DNA of 64,000 nucleotides from Aquibaculum arenosum (GTDB lineage Bacteria; Pseudomonadota; Alphaproteobacteria; Kiloniellales; DSM-21159), in assembly GCF_029222965.1 (NCBI RefSeq), contig NZ_JARHUD010000006.1, positions 186,001 through 250,000 of the forward strand. The letters are read 5' to 3'. Below, one piece after another: positions 54,599 to 62,008 of this stretch (position 1 is the stretch's first letter; every line of letters starts with the position of its first letter). Below the pieces are notes generated by a model. It was given only the letters and a program-made list of their open reading frames with translations, searched no databases and was not told the origin of the DNA. The translations under genes and the position numbers were made by a program.

Positions 54599-55906
54599 CT
54601 ACGGCAGTTCAAGACCGGGCAGCCGCGCGCGCAGGCCGGCGCTGACAGAATCGTGGATATAGGCCGGGAAGTTGGCAGGGAGGCCGCTTTCGATCTGCGC
54701 GATTGCGTTATCAGCCTGCGTGCGGACTTCATTGACCGCTTCACGCACGAGCGCTTTCGGCAGTCCGGCGCGCTCGGCCGTCTGGACGAAGTGCCGGCCA
54801 TGGATCTGATCGATGCGGTAGTGATTATTGTTGCCGACCGACATCGCCAGTTTCATTTGCTTGCGCTCTATCTGGTGGGCATTGAGGCTCGGTTGCGCGG
54901 TCAGCACATCGTAGAAAGGGGTGAGCGAGAAGCTGCCGCCAGGCCGCAGGAAGATGCTGAAATTCTTGGCGTGACCGTCGGTGGCACCGATCAGCCAGAA
55001 CAGGATTTGGGCCTTCAGCACCAGCTTCTGGTCTTCTGCCGGCGTGTCGCTGCCCTTGAGCAAGTCGAGGATATCAACCAGACCCGGCCCCTGATCATTC
55101 TGGTATTTGCGTGAGGGCGGGACCGACAGAGCCTGGCAGCAATCTTCCTGTGGCATTCTGAGCAGGCGGCCGTTTCGTGTCCAGTGGCGGTCGAAGCGTT
55201 CGATGACCAGTACCGTCGTCTCACCGAATGTCTGAATCTCCGCCGCGTTGACAGGCAAGCCGAAGGCGGCGAGGAGCTTGAGGCAGTAATACTCGTTCTC
55301 GACGCTGTTGGAGAGGTCGATCCCGTTTGGCAGTTGCCCGATCTGTGTTTTGAACAGATGCGTTGTCGGTGTCGTGCCGCGCGGCTTGAGCCATGCATCG
55401 CCATAGCGGAGGAGGGCGGTTTTTTCCTGTGCGCCGGCAACTGAAATCCGGAAATGGTCGTCGCTGTCCAGGCCGAGCGGAGCCTGCATGAGATTGCGCA
55501 GGAGCTTCTCGATCGCCGCGTCGTCCACCGGCTCGCCTTTGATCACGGTGCTGTCGGTGGTGTCGATCCCGTCGGCAACGAACTGGAGCGCACCGACGCA
55601 GTCACGCCCGATCGCGGCAAGCAGGCTGTAGGCGTCAGTGCCGCCGGCGCCAACTTTTTCGGCGACACGGCGGCGCAGCGATTCCGTGTCCGGCAGCAGG
55701 TTCTCGAAGACGGCCGCGACCGCTTCGCCGCGATAGGCATCTTCGCGAAGCGGCAATGAGAGGGAGACGGGGAAGCCCTGCTCCCATTCAAGCCAGCTTT
55801 CATCATAGTGAAAGTGGATCGCGCCGCTGGACTCCTTGTTTAGGTGACCCACAAGGCGGTTGTTCAGATACACGCGGAGCGGAGTGTGCTTGCGGCGGCG
55901 GGCCAT
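54599..55906 (-). CDS. hipA: HipA-family serine/threonine kinase toxin
   Basis: 435 aa. N-terminal HipA domain with RVYLNNRLVGHLNKESSGAI and FPVSLSLPLREDAYRGEAVA; kinase core with GAQEKTALLRYGDAWLKPRG, VLVIERFDRHW, the catalytic loop ATDGHAKNFSIFL (Asp310), and FSLTPFYDVLTAQ as the metal-binding loop. HipA toxins phosphorylate aminoacyl-tRNA synthetases such as GltX and induce dormancy. Its ATG overlaps the hipB stop by one base. Intact motifs suggest an active toxin. Confidence 0.9.
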   Translation of the reverse strand: MARRRKHTPLRVYLNNRLVGHLNKESSGAIHFHYDESWLEWEQGFPVSLSLPLREDAYRGEAVAAVFENLLPDTESLRRRVAEKVGAGGTDAYSLLAAIGRDCVGALQFVADGIDTTDSTVIKGEPVDDAAIEKLLRNLMQAPLGLDSDDHFRISVAGAQEKTALLRYGDAWLKPRGTTPTTHLFKTQIGQLPNGIDLSNSVENEYYCLKLLAAFGLPVNAAEIQTFGETTVLVIERFDRHWTRNGRLLRMPQEDCCQALSVPPSRKYQNDQGPGLVDILDLLKGSDTPAEDQKLVLKAQILFWLIGATDGHAKNFSIFLRPGGSFSLTPFYDVLTAQPSLNAHQIERKQMKLAMSVGNNNHYRIDQIHGRHFVQTAERAGLPKALVREAVNEVRTQADNAIAQIESGLPANFPAYIHDSVSAGLRARLPGLELP

Positions 55907-56157
55907 CAGAACAGTTCCTCGAACTCGGAGGGGTGTCCTTTGGACCTGGCTGTGACCCGGAACTCCAGATCGAGCGTTGCCAGGAGGCCGAGGATGGTCT
56001 CCAGCCGCGTCGCCGGATTGCCGTTTTCTATCAGAGAAATTGTTTCCTGGCGCAGACCGGCCTTGTTGCCGAGCTGCGTCTGGCTCCAGCCACGTCGCTT
56101 GCGGGCGCGGCGGACCAGATTGCCAATTTGCTTCGGGGTGCGGGCGTGCTCTGTCAT
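55906..56157 (-). CDS. hipB: HipB-type antitoxin, XRE helix-turn-helix
   Basis: 83 aa. IGNLVRRARKRRGWSQTQLG, NKAGLRQETISLIENGNPAT and RLETILGLLATLDLEFRV make a single XRE helix-turn-helix, the usual HipB size and order before hipA. It binds the HipA protein and its own promoter; three palindromes 20-95 bp upstream of its start are strong candidate operators. Confidence 0.9.
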   Translation of the reverse strand: MTEHARTPKQIGNLVRRARKRRGWSQTQLGNKAGLRQETISLIENGNPATRLETILGLLATLDLEFRVTARSKGHPSEFEELF

Positions 56158-56175
56158 GCCATGATTATGGGTCCA

Positions 56176-56252
56176 TTCCGATAAAATATCAATATCGGAA
56201 TCGACGCATAAACTGGAATTATGCGTTAAGACCGATAAATCTAACTTATCGG
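56176..56252. promoter_or_regulatory. Three phased palindromes upstream of hipB
   Basis: Site 1 (56176-56200) is TTCCGATA-N9-TATCGGAA, all eight positions matched. Site 3 (56232-56252) is CCGATAA-N7-TTATCGG, with the same CCGATA-N9-TATCGG core. Between them at 56204-56226 is ACGCATAA-N7-TTATGCGT, also perfect but of a different sequence. The three centres are spaced about 27 bp apart. HipB-family proteins bind paired inverted repeats, so sites 1 and 3 are probable HipB operators; the middle one may be for another factor. Confidence 0.75.
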
Positions 56253-56326
56253 AATTGGCTCATAGTCGAACTCACTGTTACGCGCAACAGAACCATTCTC
56301 TGCACAACAACTTCCAAGGGAGCAAA

Positions 56327-56401
56327 TGGTGCCGCCGGCGTGAATTGAACACGCGACCCCACCCTTACCAAGGGTGTGCTCTACCCCTGAGCTACGGCGG
56401 C
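56327..56401 (-). tRNA. tRNA-Thr (anticodon GGT)
   Basis: On the reverse strand the sequence starts GCCGCCGTAGCTCAGGGGTA and folds as a cloverleaf: acceptor GCCGCCG paired with CGGCGGC, anticodon stem CACCC/GGGTG with loop TTGGTAA (anticodon GGT), T loop GTTCAATTC, discriminator A. The CCA end is encoded (56327-56329). Its 3' end faces the HipBA/McrBC segment, the side at which integrative islands usually insert. Confidence 0.95.
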
Positions 56402-56802
56402 ACGAAGGGGGCGCATGGGCGCCCTGGGCAAGCGGGCGGAACATGCCACCGAGCCCCCGGCATGGCAAGCGTGATCATGTGCAAATTTTCGTGACTATGG
56501 CTGCCGCCCCGCGGGGGCTGGAAGTGAGTACGGGAGGTGGCGCCGGCGCTTCGCCACAAAGTGGTCACGGCCATGCCTCTGGCTCTTGCTCGATGTTTGG
56601 GCGTAAGGACAGTGATCCCGTGGCGGCGACCGCTGGCTCTTCCGGGCTGGCGGGCAAAGGTGCGGACGATCTTGCGTCGTCACGGGGCCCGCACCTCACT
56701 GGTTCCCGGCCCGGTCGTTCCGAGCCCGGCTGTTCTGGCCCCCTCCTCTTGCGCAAGCTATAAGGTCTCCAGCCCATTCGGGGATCGGGGAAAGGGAGTC
56801 GC
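56402..56802. other. Intergenic region, no gene seen
   Basis: 401 bases between tRNA-Thr and the glycosyltransferase gene. Open frames here on both strands have no ribosome site, homology-like motif or plausible composition. No hairpin-plus-T-run terminator was found. It should contain the tRNA promoter and that of the rightward glycosyltransferase operon. Confidence 0.5.
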
Positions 56803-57684
56803 GTGAACGCCTGCGTCACCATCCTCCTGCCGGCCTATCACGCCGCGGCCACCCTGCCGCGCGCGGTCTCCAGTCTGCTGGCGCAAAGCCGTGAGGACTG
56901 GACGGCGGTCATCGCCAGCGACGACGGCCGGGACTATCTGGCCCTGCTGGCCGAGCAAGGCCTCGGCGATGCGCGCCTGCGGCAGGTCTCCACCGGCCAC
57001 ACCGGCAGCGGCGATCACGGCGCGCGCAATGCGGCGCTGCAGGCCGTGGGGGACACGCCGTTCATCGCCACGCTGGATGCCGACGATGCCTGGGCGCCGC
57101 AGCGCTTGGCCGAACTGATGCCGCTGGCGGAGGAGGCGGGAGCCGCGGTCTGCAACACCCTGACGCACGACGAGAGCGGCCATGCCTACAAGCGCCCCTT
57201 TCCCGACGCCCGCGCGCCCTTCGCGATGACGGCAGAGGATATTCTGTCGCCACGCTCGCCCTTCTTTCCCCTCTTCCGGCGCGAACTGGCCGGGGCCGGC
57301 TGGCCGGCTGTGCCCTTCTGCTCCGATGTGCTCTTAAGCCTCGGGCTGCTCGACCGGACGCGGCGGGCCGGCGGCGCCCTGCTCTGCCACCCGGAGCCGC
57401 TCTACCACTACTACAAGACGCCCGGCTCCATGACCCACGACGCCGGCACCGCAGGCCTGGCGGATGCCGGCTATGGCGCCATTTTCGACCTGCTGGCGGA
57501 TCCCGCCTTCCCGCTTGCGGATGACATCCGCGCCGCCGCGCAAGCCGAGTTCACCCGCAACCGCCAGAGCAACGCCGTCTTCGCCCGCTGGCTGGTCGAG
57601 GGGCGCTGTACCAGCCTGGAGGACTTCCTGGACCGGACCGAGAACGGGCGGGCCGCCTGGCTGTTCGAGGAGGGGCGCTCGTGA
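56803..57684 (+). CDS. Family 2 glycosyltransferase
   Basis: 293 aa from a GTG start (AAAGGGAG upstream). The GT-A fold begins VTILLPAYHAAATLPRAVSS, with the ASDDGRDYLALL nucleotide-binding loop, GDHGARNAALQ and the DxD motif in TLDADDAWAPQRL. It transfers a sugar from a nucleotide donor, likely to a surface polymer. It overlaps by 4 bp with a folM-like gene; the link between the two is not obvious. Confidence 0.87.
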   Translation: MNACVTILLPAYHAAATLPRAVSSLLAQSREDWTAVIASDDGRDYLALLAEQGLGDARLRQVSTGHTGSGDHGARNAALQAVGDTPFIATLDADDAWAPQRLAELMPLAEEAGAAVCNTLTHDESGHAYKRPFPDARAPFAMTAEDILSPRSPFFPLFRRELAGAGWPAVPFCSDVLLSLGLLDRTRRAGGALLCHPEPLYHYYKTPGSMTHDAGTAGLADAGYGAIFDLLADPAFPLADDIRAAAQAEFTRNRQSNAVFARWLVEGRCTSLEDFLDRTENGRAAWLFEEGRS

Positions 57685-58421
57685 GCCGCGTGCTGATCAC
57701 CGGTGCCGGCCAGCGGTTGGGCCTGGCCATGGCTGAAGCACTGGCCGCCGATGGCCACAGCCTCTGCCTGCACCACAACCAATCGCGGGAGGACTGCGAA
57801 AGCCTTGCCGAGCGCATCCGCGCCTCAGGCGGCGAGGCCGTGACGCTCCAGGCCGATCTCTCGGATCCCACAGCGGCGGCAGAGCTGCCGGCGCGCGCCG
57901 CCGGGCTGCTGGGATCGCTGGACGTTCTGGTCAACAACGCTTCGATCTACGAGGAGGATCGCCTGCAAGATTTCGCGTCGGAGACCTGGGAGCGGAACTT
58001 CGCGATCAACCTGCGCGCGCCCACTCTGCTGTGCCAGGGCTTCGTGAAGCAGTTGCCTTCAGGGCAGAGCGGCAGCATCGTCAACCTGCTGGACACCCGC
58101 ATTGCCGCGCCGCGCGCCGGGGACTTCCTGTCCTACACGCTCAGCAAGTGTGCGCTGGCGACCCTGACCCGCATGCTGGCCGTGGAATTGGCGCCACAGG
58201 TGCGCGTTAATGCCATTGCCCCGGGCCTCACGTTGCCCAGCAATGGCCAGAGCGAGGCCGAGTTCGCCGCCGCCCAGGCCGCCGCGCCGCTGGGCTACGG
58301 CGCGCAGGTTGCGGATATCCAGCGTGCGCTGCGTTATCTCCTGGCCGCCGATCCGGTGACCGGCCAGATCCTCTATGTGGATGGCGGCGAGCGTTTCCTC
58401 AGCCAGCCGCTCGACAGTTAA
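57681..58421 (+). CDS. folM: SDR-family pteridine reductase (FolM-like)
   Basis: 246 aa from a GTG start overlapping the glycosyltransferase stop. SRVLITGAGQRLGLAMAEAL, VNNASIYEEDRLQDF, and the catalytic NLLDTRIAAPRAGDF followed by LSYTLSKCALATL (Tyr-x3-Lys) fit FolM/dihydromonapterin reductase and pteridine reductases, in which the usual SDR serine position reads LLDT. The next gene encodes a FolB-type aldolase, which strengthens a pterin or folate role. Confidence 0.82.
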   Translation: MSRVLITGAGQRLGLAMAEALAADGHSLCLHHNQSREDCESLAERIRASGGEAVTLQADLSDPTAAAELPARAAGLLGSLDVLVNNASIYEEDRLQDFASETWERNFAINLRAPTLLCQGFVKQLPSGQSGSIVNLLDTRIAAPRAGDFLSYTLSKCALATLTRMLAVELAPQVRVNAIAPGLTLPSNGQSEAEFAAAQAAAPLGYGAQVADIQRALRYLLAADPVTGQILYVDGGERFLSQPLDS

Positions 58422-58431
58422 GGAGCCCCCC

Positions 58432-58818
58432 ATGACCGCCCCCTGGTTTGACGGCAGCGCCGGCTACACCCGCGTCTTCCTGGAGCAGGTCGCACTGAAC
58501 CTGAAGATCGGCGCCACCGAGTGGGAGCGCCATCCCGAAAAGCGCATGAAGGTCTTGGCCACGGTGGAGTGCTTCCTGCGCCAGGAGCGCCACGAGGGCG
58601 AAACGCTCGACAGCGTGATCGATTACGACCGTCTCTATCGCCTGTTGCAGGACTGGCAGGAGCGCCCGCACACCGACCTGCTGGAAACGCTGGCCCAGGA
58701 GCTGGCGGACGCCTGTCTCAGCGACCCGCGCATCGAGGCCTGCCGCGTGGCCTTGCGCAAGCCGGACATCTACTGGAATGCCGCCGCTGCGGGTGTCGAG
58801 TTCTATCGTCGGCGATAG
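58432..58818 (+). CDS. folB: FolB-type dihydroneopterin aldolase/epimerase
   Basis: 128 aa from the ATG at 58432 with AAGGAG before it. GYTRVFLEQVALNLKIGATE, WERHPEKRMKVLATVECFL, and SVIDYDRLYRLLQDWQERPH, with RVALRKPDIYWNAAAAGVEF near the end, match dihydroneopterin aldolases in length and in the T-fold pattern. It produces 6-hydroxymethyl-dihydropterin or epimerises dihydroneopterin. Its position 10 bp after the folM-like gene suggests a short pterin pathway. Confidence 0.83.
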   Translation: MTAPWFDGSAGYTRVFLEQVALNLKIGATEWERHPEKRMKVLATVECFLRQERHEGETLDSVIDYDRLYRLLQDWQERPHTDLLETLAQELADACLSDPRIEACRVALRKPDIYWNAAAAGVEFYRRR

Positions 58819-58969
58819 ACCAGATCACCCGTTCGGCATAACAGGCATCCGCCCTTCGCCCTTGCAAGCGCCGGCCTGACACCGGACACAAGGGCATAGA
58901 TCAAAGAGATAGCGCGGCGTCCGAGAGGGTGGCCGCAGCCAGAGTGCAGACCGAAGGAAAGTTTACACC

Positions 58970-60010
58970 ATGTCCGCTTCCCCGCTTGCCGGAATCAATG
59001 TTGCCATCCTTGGCGCCACAGGTGCTGTCGGGCGCGAATTGATCGCCGTTCTGGCGGAGCGCGCACCCGATCTTGGGTCCCTCACCTGTTTTGCCTCCGC
59101 CGGCGGCGGACGGCGGACCCTGACGGTCGGGGGGCGGGAGATCGCAGTCGAGCCTTACAGCAGGGACGCGATCCGCCCGGGCACGCTGGTCTTCATGGCA
59201 GTCTCCGGCGATTTCGCCACGGTGGAGGCCCCAGCACTGGTCGAGGCCGGCGCGCTGGTGATCGACAACTCTTCGGCCTTCCGTTACGACCCGGCCGTGC
59301 CCCTGGTGGTACCCGAGGTGAATGCGAAGGCCATCGGCGAGGCACGCCTGATCGCCAATCCAAACTGCACCACGGCCATCTTGGTGCCGGCGTTGGCTGC
59401 ACTGCACGCCGCCTGCGGCCTGAAGCGGGTGATCGTCTCAACCTATCAGGCCGCCAGCGGCGCCGGCGCTGCCGGCATGGAGGAACTGCGCGTCGGCGTA
59501 GCCCGAGATCTCGCCGGTGAGTCGGTGCCGGCCGAAGCCTTCGCGCACCCGCTGGCCTTCAACATCATCCCCCAGATCGATGCCTTCCAGGACAATGGCT
59601 ACACCCGCGAAGAGATGAAGGTGGTCTGGGAAAGCCGCAAGATCCTGGGCCTGCCCGACCTGCCGCTGAGCTGCACCGCCGTGCGGGTGCCGACCCTGCG
59701 CGCCCATGGCGAGGCCGTGACAGTCGAATTGGAACGCCCCTGCACCCCCGAGGAAGGGCGTCGCCTCTTTGCCGGCACACCCGGGCTGGTGCTGGTGGAT
59801 GAACCCGAGAGCCTGCGCTACCCCATGCCGTTGACCGCCAGCGGCAAGGACCCCGTGGAGATCGGCCGCGTGCGCCAGAGCCTCGTCTTCGGGGCACAGG
59901 GCCTCGACTTCTTTCTGGTGGGCGATCAGCTGCGCAAGGGCGCGGCCCTGAACGCCGTCCAGGTCGCCGAGGCATTGGCCGCAGAGGGGACGCTGGTACT
60001 CTCTCGCTGA
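58970..60010 (+). CDS. asd: Aspartate-semialdehyde dehydrogenase, copy 1
   Basis: 346 aa with GAAGGAAAG before the ATG. INVAILGATGAVGRELIAVL is the NADP motif, IANPNCTTAILVPALAALHA holds catalytic Cys133, and STYQAASGAGAAGMEELR and FNIIPQIDAFQDNGYTREEM are family blocks. It makes aspartate semialdehyde for lysine, threonine and methionine synthesis. A second asd gene lies 2 kb downstream; this copy is the more divergent one (for example MPLTASGKDPVEIGRVRQS) and may be a paralogue with a different substrate. Confidence 0.88.
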   Translation: MSASPLAGINVAILGATGAVGRELIAVLAERAPDLGSLTCFASAGGGRRTLTVGGREIAVEPYSRDAIRPGTLVFMAVSGDFATVEAPALVEAGALVIDNSSAFRYDPAVPLVVPEVNAKAIGEARLIANPNCTTAILVPALAALHAACGLKRVIVSTYQAASGAGAAGMEELRVGVARDLAGESVPAEAFAHPLAFNIIPQIDAFQDNGYTREEMKVVWESRKILGLPDLPLSCTAVRVPTLRAHGEAVTVELERPCTPEEGRRLFAGTPGLVLVDEPESLRYPMPLTASGKDPVEIGRVRQSLVFGAQGLDFFLVGDQLRKGAALNAVQVAEALAAEGTLVLSR

Positions 60011-60398
60011 GGCCTATCCAACAGCTACCCGGTCTTGCTGGAGGGCCTTCGGTGCCGTTGCATCCGGTATCGTGGAGCCCCCACACCAACGCTACGCCAA
60101 GCGTGCGCCAGCGGATGGCGTGACCACCTTCGGCGGCCGTCGCGCAGCGGCCTCCACCCGCACTTTGCCCCTCCGCGCTGAAGGGCTGAGAGGGGGGAGC
60201 AGCAGGATCAGGCGAGCGTTGGGTGCAGTGATATTCTTGAGGCGATTGCAAGACGCCCCTTGCAATTCTGCCAGAAGAAGCCGCAGATTGTGGTGATCGT
60301 CGGCACTTCGTTTGGGGTATGGAGAGCGCTCGCGCCAAACGTCGTACCGCCAAATCGCCGGCGAACAACAGATCAACCAACCCTAAAAGGGGGTCGTC
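60011..60398. other. Intergenic region with inverted repeat
   Basis: 388 bases upstream of the Lpp-like gene. An inverted repeat ATTGCAAG (60245-60252) with CTTGCAAT (60259-60266) over a 6-base loop is seen 130 bp before the lpp start. There is no T-run after it, so it is not an evident terminator; a regulator site or leader hairpin is possible. No open frame here has support. Confidence 0.45.
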
Positions 60399-60653
60399 AT
60401 GAAGAATGTTGCACGTCGTATGGGTATCCTCGGTCTGGTGACTGCGTCCGCGCTGGGCCTCGCAGCGTGCCAGTCCTCCCTCAATGACGAAGACCGCGCT
60501 ATGCTGGAGCAGGTACGCTCCTCTGCTGAGCGCGCCGAAGCCGCTTCGCGCAGCGCGGAGCAAGCCGCCCGTTCCGCCGAAGCCTCGGCACAGCGCGCCG
60601 AAAGCGCAGCCGCCCGGGCCGAGCGCTCCTACGGGCAATCCATGCGCAAGTAA
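60399..60653 (+). CDS. Lpp/OprI-like alanine-zipper outer-membrane lipoprotein
   Basis: 84 aa with an AAAAGGGGG ribosome site. Residues 1-23 are a lipoprotein signal ending in lipobox LAAC (Cys24). The 61-residue mature chain is a continuous coiled coil of Ala/Ser/Glu heptads (AERAEAASRSAEQAARSAEA) and ends QSMRK. This matches the design of E. coli Lpp and Pseudomonas OprI, which are trimeric coiled coils joined to peptidoglycan through the C-terminal lysine. The neighbouring convergent gene encodes the enzyme type that makes this bond. Family identification is by pattern. Confidence 0.83.
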   Translation: MKNVARRMGILGLVTASALGLAACQSSLNDEDRAMLEQVRSSAERAEAASRSAEQAARSAEASAQRAESAAARAERSYGQSMRK

Positions 60654-60664
60654 CAGACTCAAAG

Positions 60665-60741
60665 GCCGCCTAGCGGGCGCTTTGGTGCTCCGCTAGGCGG
60701 CTCTGTGTCGAGACCCGGTATGGCCCACGCCGTACCGGGTC
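60665..60741. terminator. Double hairpin terminator between lpp and the L,D-transpeptidase
   Basis: Hairpin 1: GCCGCCTAGCGG (60665-60676) pairs with CCGCTAGGCGGC (60690-60701), 12 perfect pairs. Hairpin 2: GACCCGGTA (60712-60720) pairs with TACCGGGTC (60733-60741), followed on the plus strand by TTTGCGTTTTG. They lie between two convergent genes and likely end transcription of the short, abundant lipoprotein message. Confidence 0.85.
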
Positions 60742-60754
60742 TTTGCGTTTTGCC

Positions 60755-61696
60755 TCAAGTCGTGATGCGGATGGGGTAGCCGCGCCGCTCCTGGCCTGCA
60801 CGCTCGATCGCAGCCCAGTTCAGGCGCCCGGACTGCGCACCTGCGGTTTCCAAGACGCGGTCGATGAGGTCTGCCGGCATCTCCGGCTCGAAATAACCGG
60901 AGATCTCGATGCGGTCCGCCTGTTCCTGCGAGGGGCTGACTTCCAGGTAGAGTTCCCCGTCGTCCAGCCAAGCAATCTTGACCTCTTGGTCGACCACGGT
61001 CACAGGAGTGCCGACACCGCAGAGCGGATAGAGCCGCTCGACCTCTTCGTTGTACATGCGGATGCAGCCCGCACTCACGCGCCGGCCGACACCCTCCGGC
61101 AGGGCGGTGCCGTGGATCAGATAGGCAGGCCAGCCGAGATAGAGCGCGCGGGTGCCCAGGGGGTTGTCCGGTCCCGGCGGGAACACGCTTGGCAGCTCCG
61201 GCTTTTCCGCCCGGATCGATTCCGGCGGATACCAGGTGGGGTGTTCCGCTTTGCGCACGATGCTGGTGGAGCCCATGGGCGTGCCGCGCCCTTCGCGCCC
61301 GATGCCGATGGCGAAGGTCATCGCTTCACCGCCATCCGAGGGATAGTAGTAGAGACACATCTCACAGAGATTGATCACCACGCCGCGCTGCGGCGCGTCG
61401 GGCAGCAGTCGCTGGGTCGGCAGCAGGATCTCCGTGCCCTCGCCCGGCAGCCAGACATCGACGCCGGGGTTCGCGGCCTTCACCTCGACGAAGCCAAGGT
61501 GATTGCGCCGCGCGATATCCACCAGCGTGTCCTCGGCGCGCGCGCGGTAGCTCTGCATCCGCCCCACCACCTTGCGCGCACGCTCTTCGGCAGTGGCGCT
61601 CCGCAAGGGAAGGGAACCGGCGAGAAGCCCGCTGCCCACTCCGGCTGACACCAGGGCGAGAAGCCGGCGACGGTCGAGTGTTAGTCTTGACGGCAT
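60755..61696 (-). CDS. L,D-transpeptidase (YkuD domain, ErfK/YbiS type) with LysM-like domain
   Basis: 313 aa from the ATG at 61696 (GGAGAG 9 bases upstream); an ATG 9 bases earlier has no suitable spacing. An RRR motif in DRRRLLALVSAG suggests a Tat or Sec signal. A LysM-like segment (YRARAEDTLVDIARRNHLGF) binds peptidoglycan. The YkuD core has HGTALPEGVGRRVSAGCIRM with His195 and Cys211. Such enzymes link Lpp-type lipoproteins to meso-diaminopimelate. It is convergent with the Lpp-like gene, 101 bp apart. Confidence 0.9.
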   Translation of the reverse strand: MPSRLTLDRRRLLALVSAGVGSGLLAGSLPLRSATAEERARKVVGRMQSYRARAEDTLVDIARRNHLGFVEVKAANPGVDVWLPGEGTEILLPTQRLLPDAPQRGVVINLCEMCLYYYPSDGGEAMTFAIGIGREGRGTPMGSTSIVRKAEHPTWYPPESIRAEKPELPSVFPPGPDNPLGTRALYLGWPAYLIHGTALPEGVGRRVSAGCIRMYNEEVERLYPLCGVGTPVTVVDQEVKIAWLDDGELYLEVSPSQEQADRIEISGYFEPEMPADLIDRVLETAGAQSGRLNWAAIERAGQERRGYPIRITT

Positions 61697-62008
61697 GCCT
61701 CGCATCTCTCCAATTGTGACAGAAAGGCAAAGGCGCATTGCCTCTTTCAAATTGCCTCTTTCAAGAGTCGCAGATACCCCCGAATCCTGGCGAGGACAAG
61801 GCGAGGCCGCGCCAAAGCAATAGCGCGCCAGCAGATTGTCACGCTTCCGCCACGCCCACCCCGTCTCTCGCCATACCTTGCAAAAGCCCCGACAGCACCT
61901 AGATTGCCGGTCCTCAATGGGGCGCGGCGACCACGGTGATAGGCTCAGTGCTGCCTCGATCGGCGGCGCCCCGTTGCGCAACAGCAGCCACAGGATTGGA
62001 TCAGAGCA
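61697..62008. other. Intergenic region between the L,D-transpeptidase and asd copy 2
   Basis: 312 bases separate the two divergent starts. A perfect 14-bp tandem repeat ATTGCCTCTTTCAA occurs at 61737-61750 and 61751-61764, near the transpeptidase start. The rest is GC-rich with no plausible gene. Promoters for both genes should lie here. Confidence 0.6.
61737..61764. repeat. Perfect 14-bp tandem repeat ATTGCCTCTTTCAA
   Basis: Two adjoining identical copies lie 41-68 bp upstream of the L,D-transpeptidase start on its template side. They could be regulator half-sites or a small duplication in the promoter or leader. Confidence 0.8.

Noticed and set aside
56374-56763. Possible gene in the gap after tRNA-Thr
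   Set aside because: It begins inside the tRNA gene on the opposite strand, lacks a ribosome site and has a low-complexity product.
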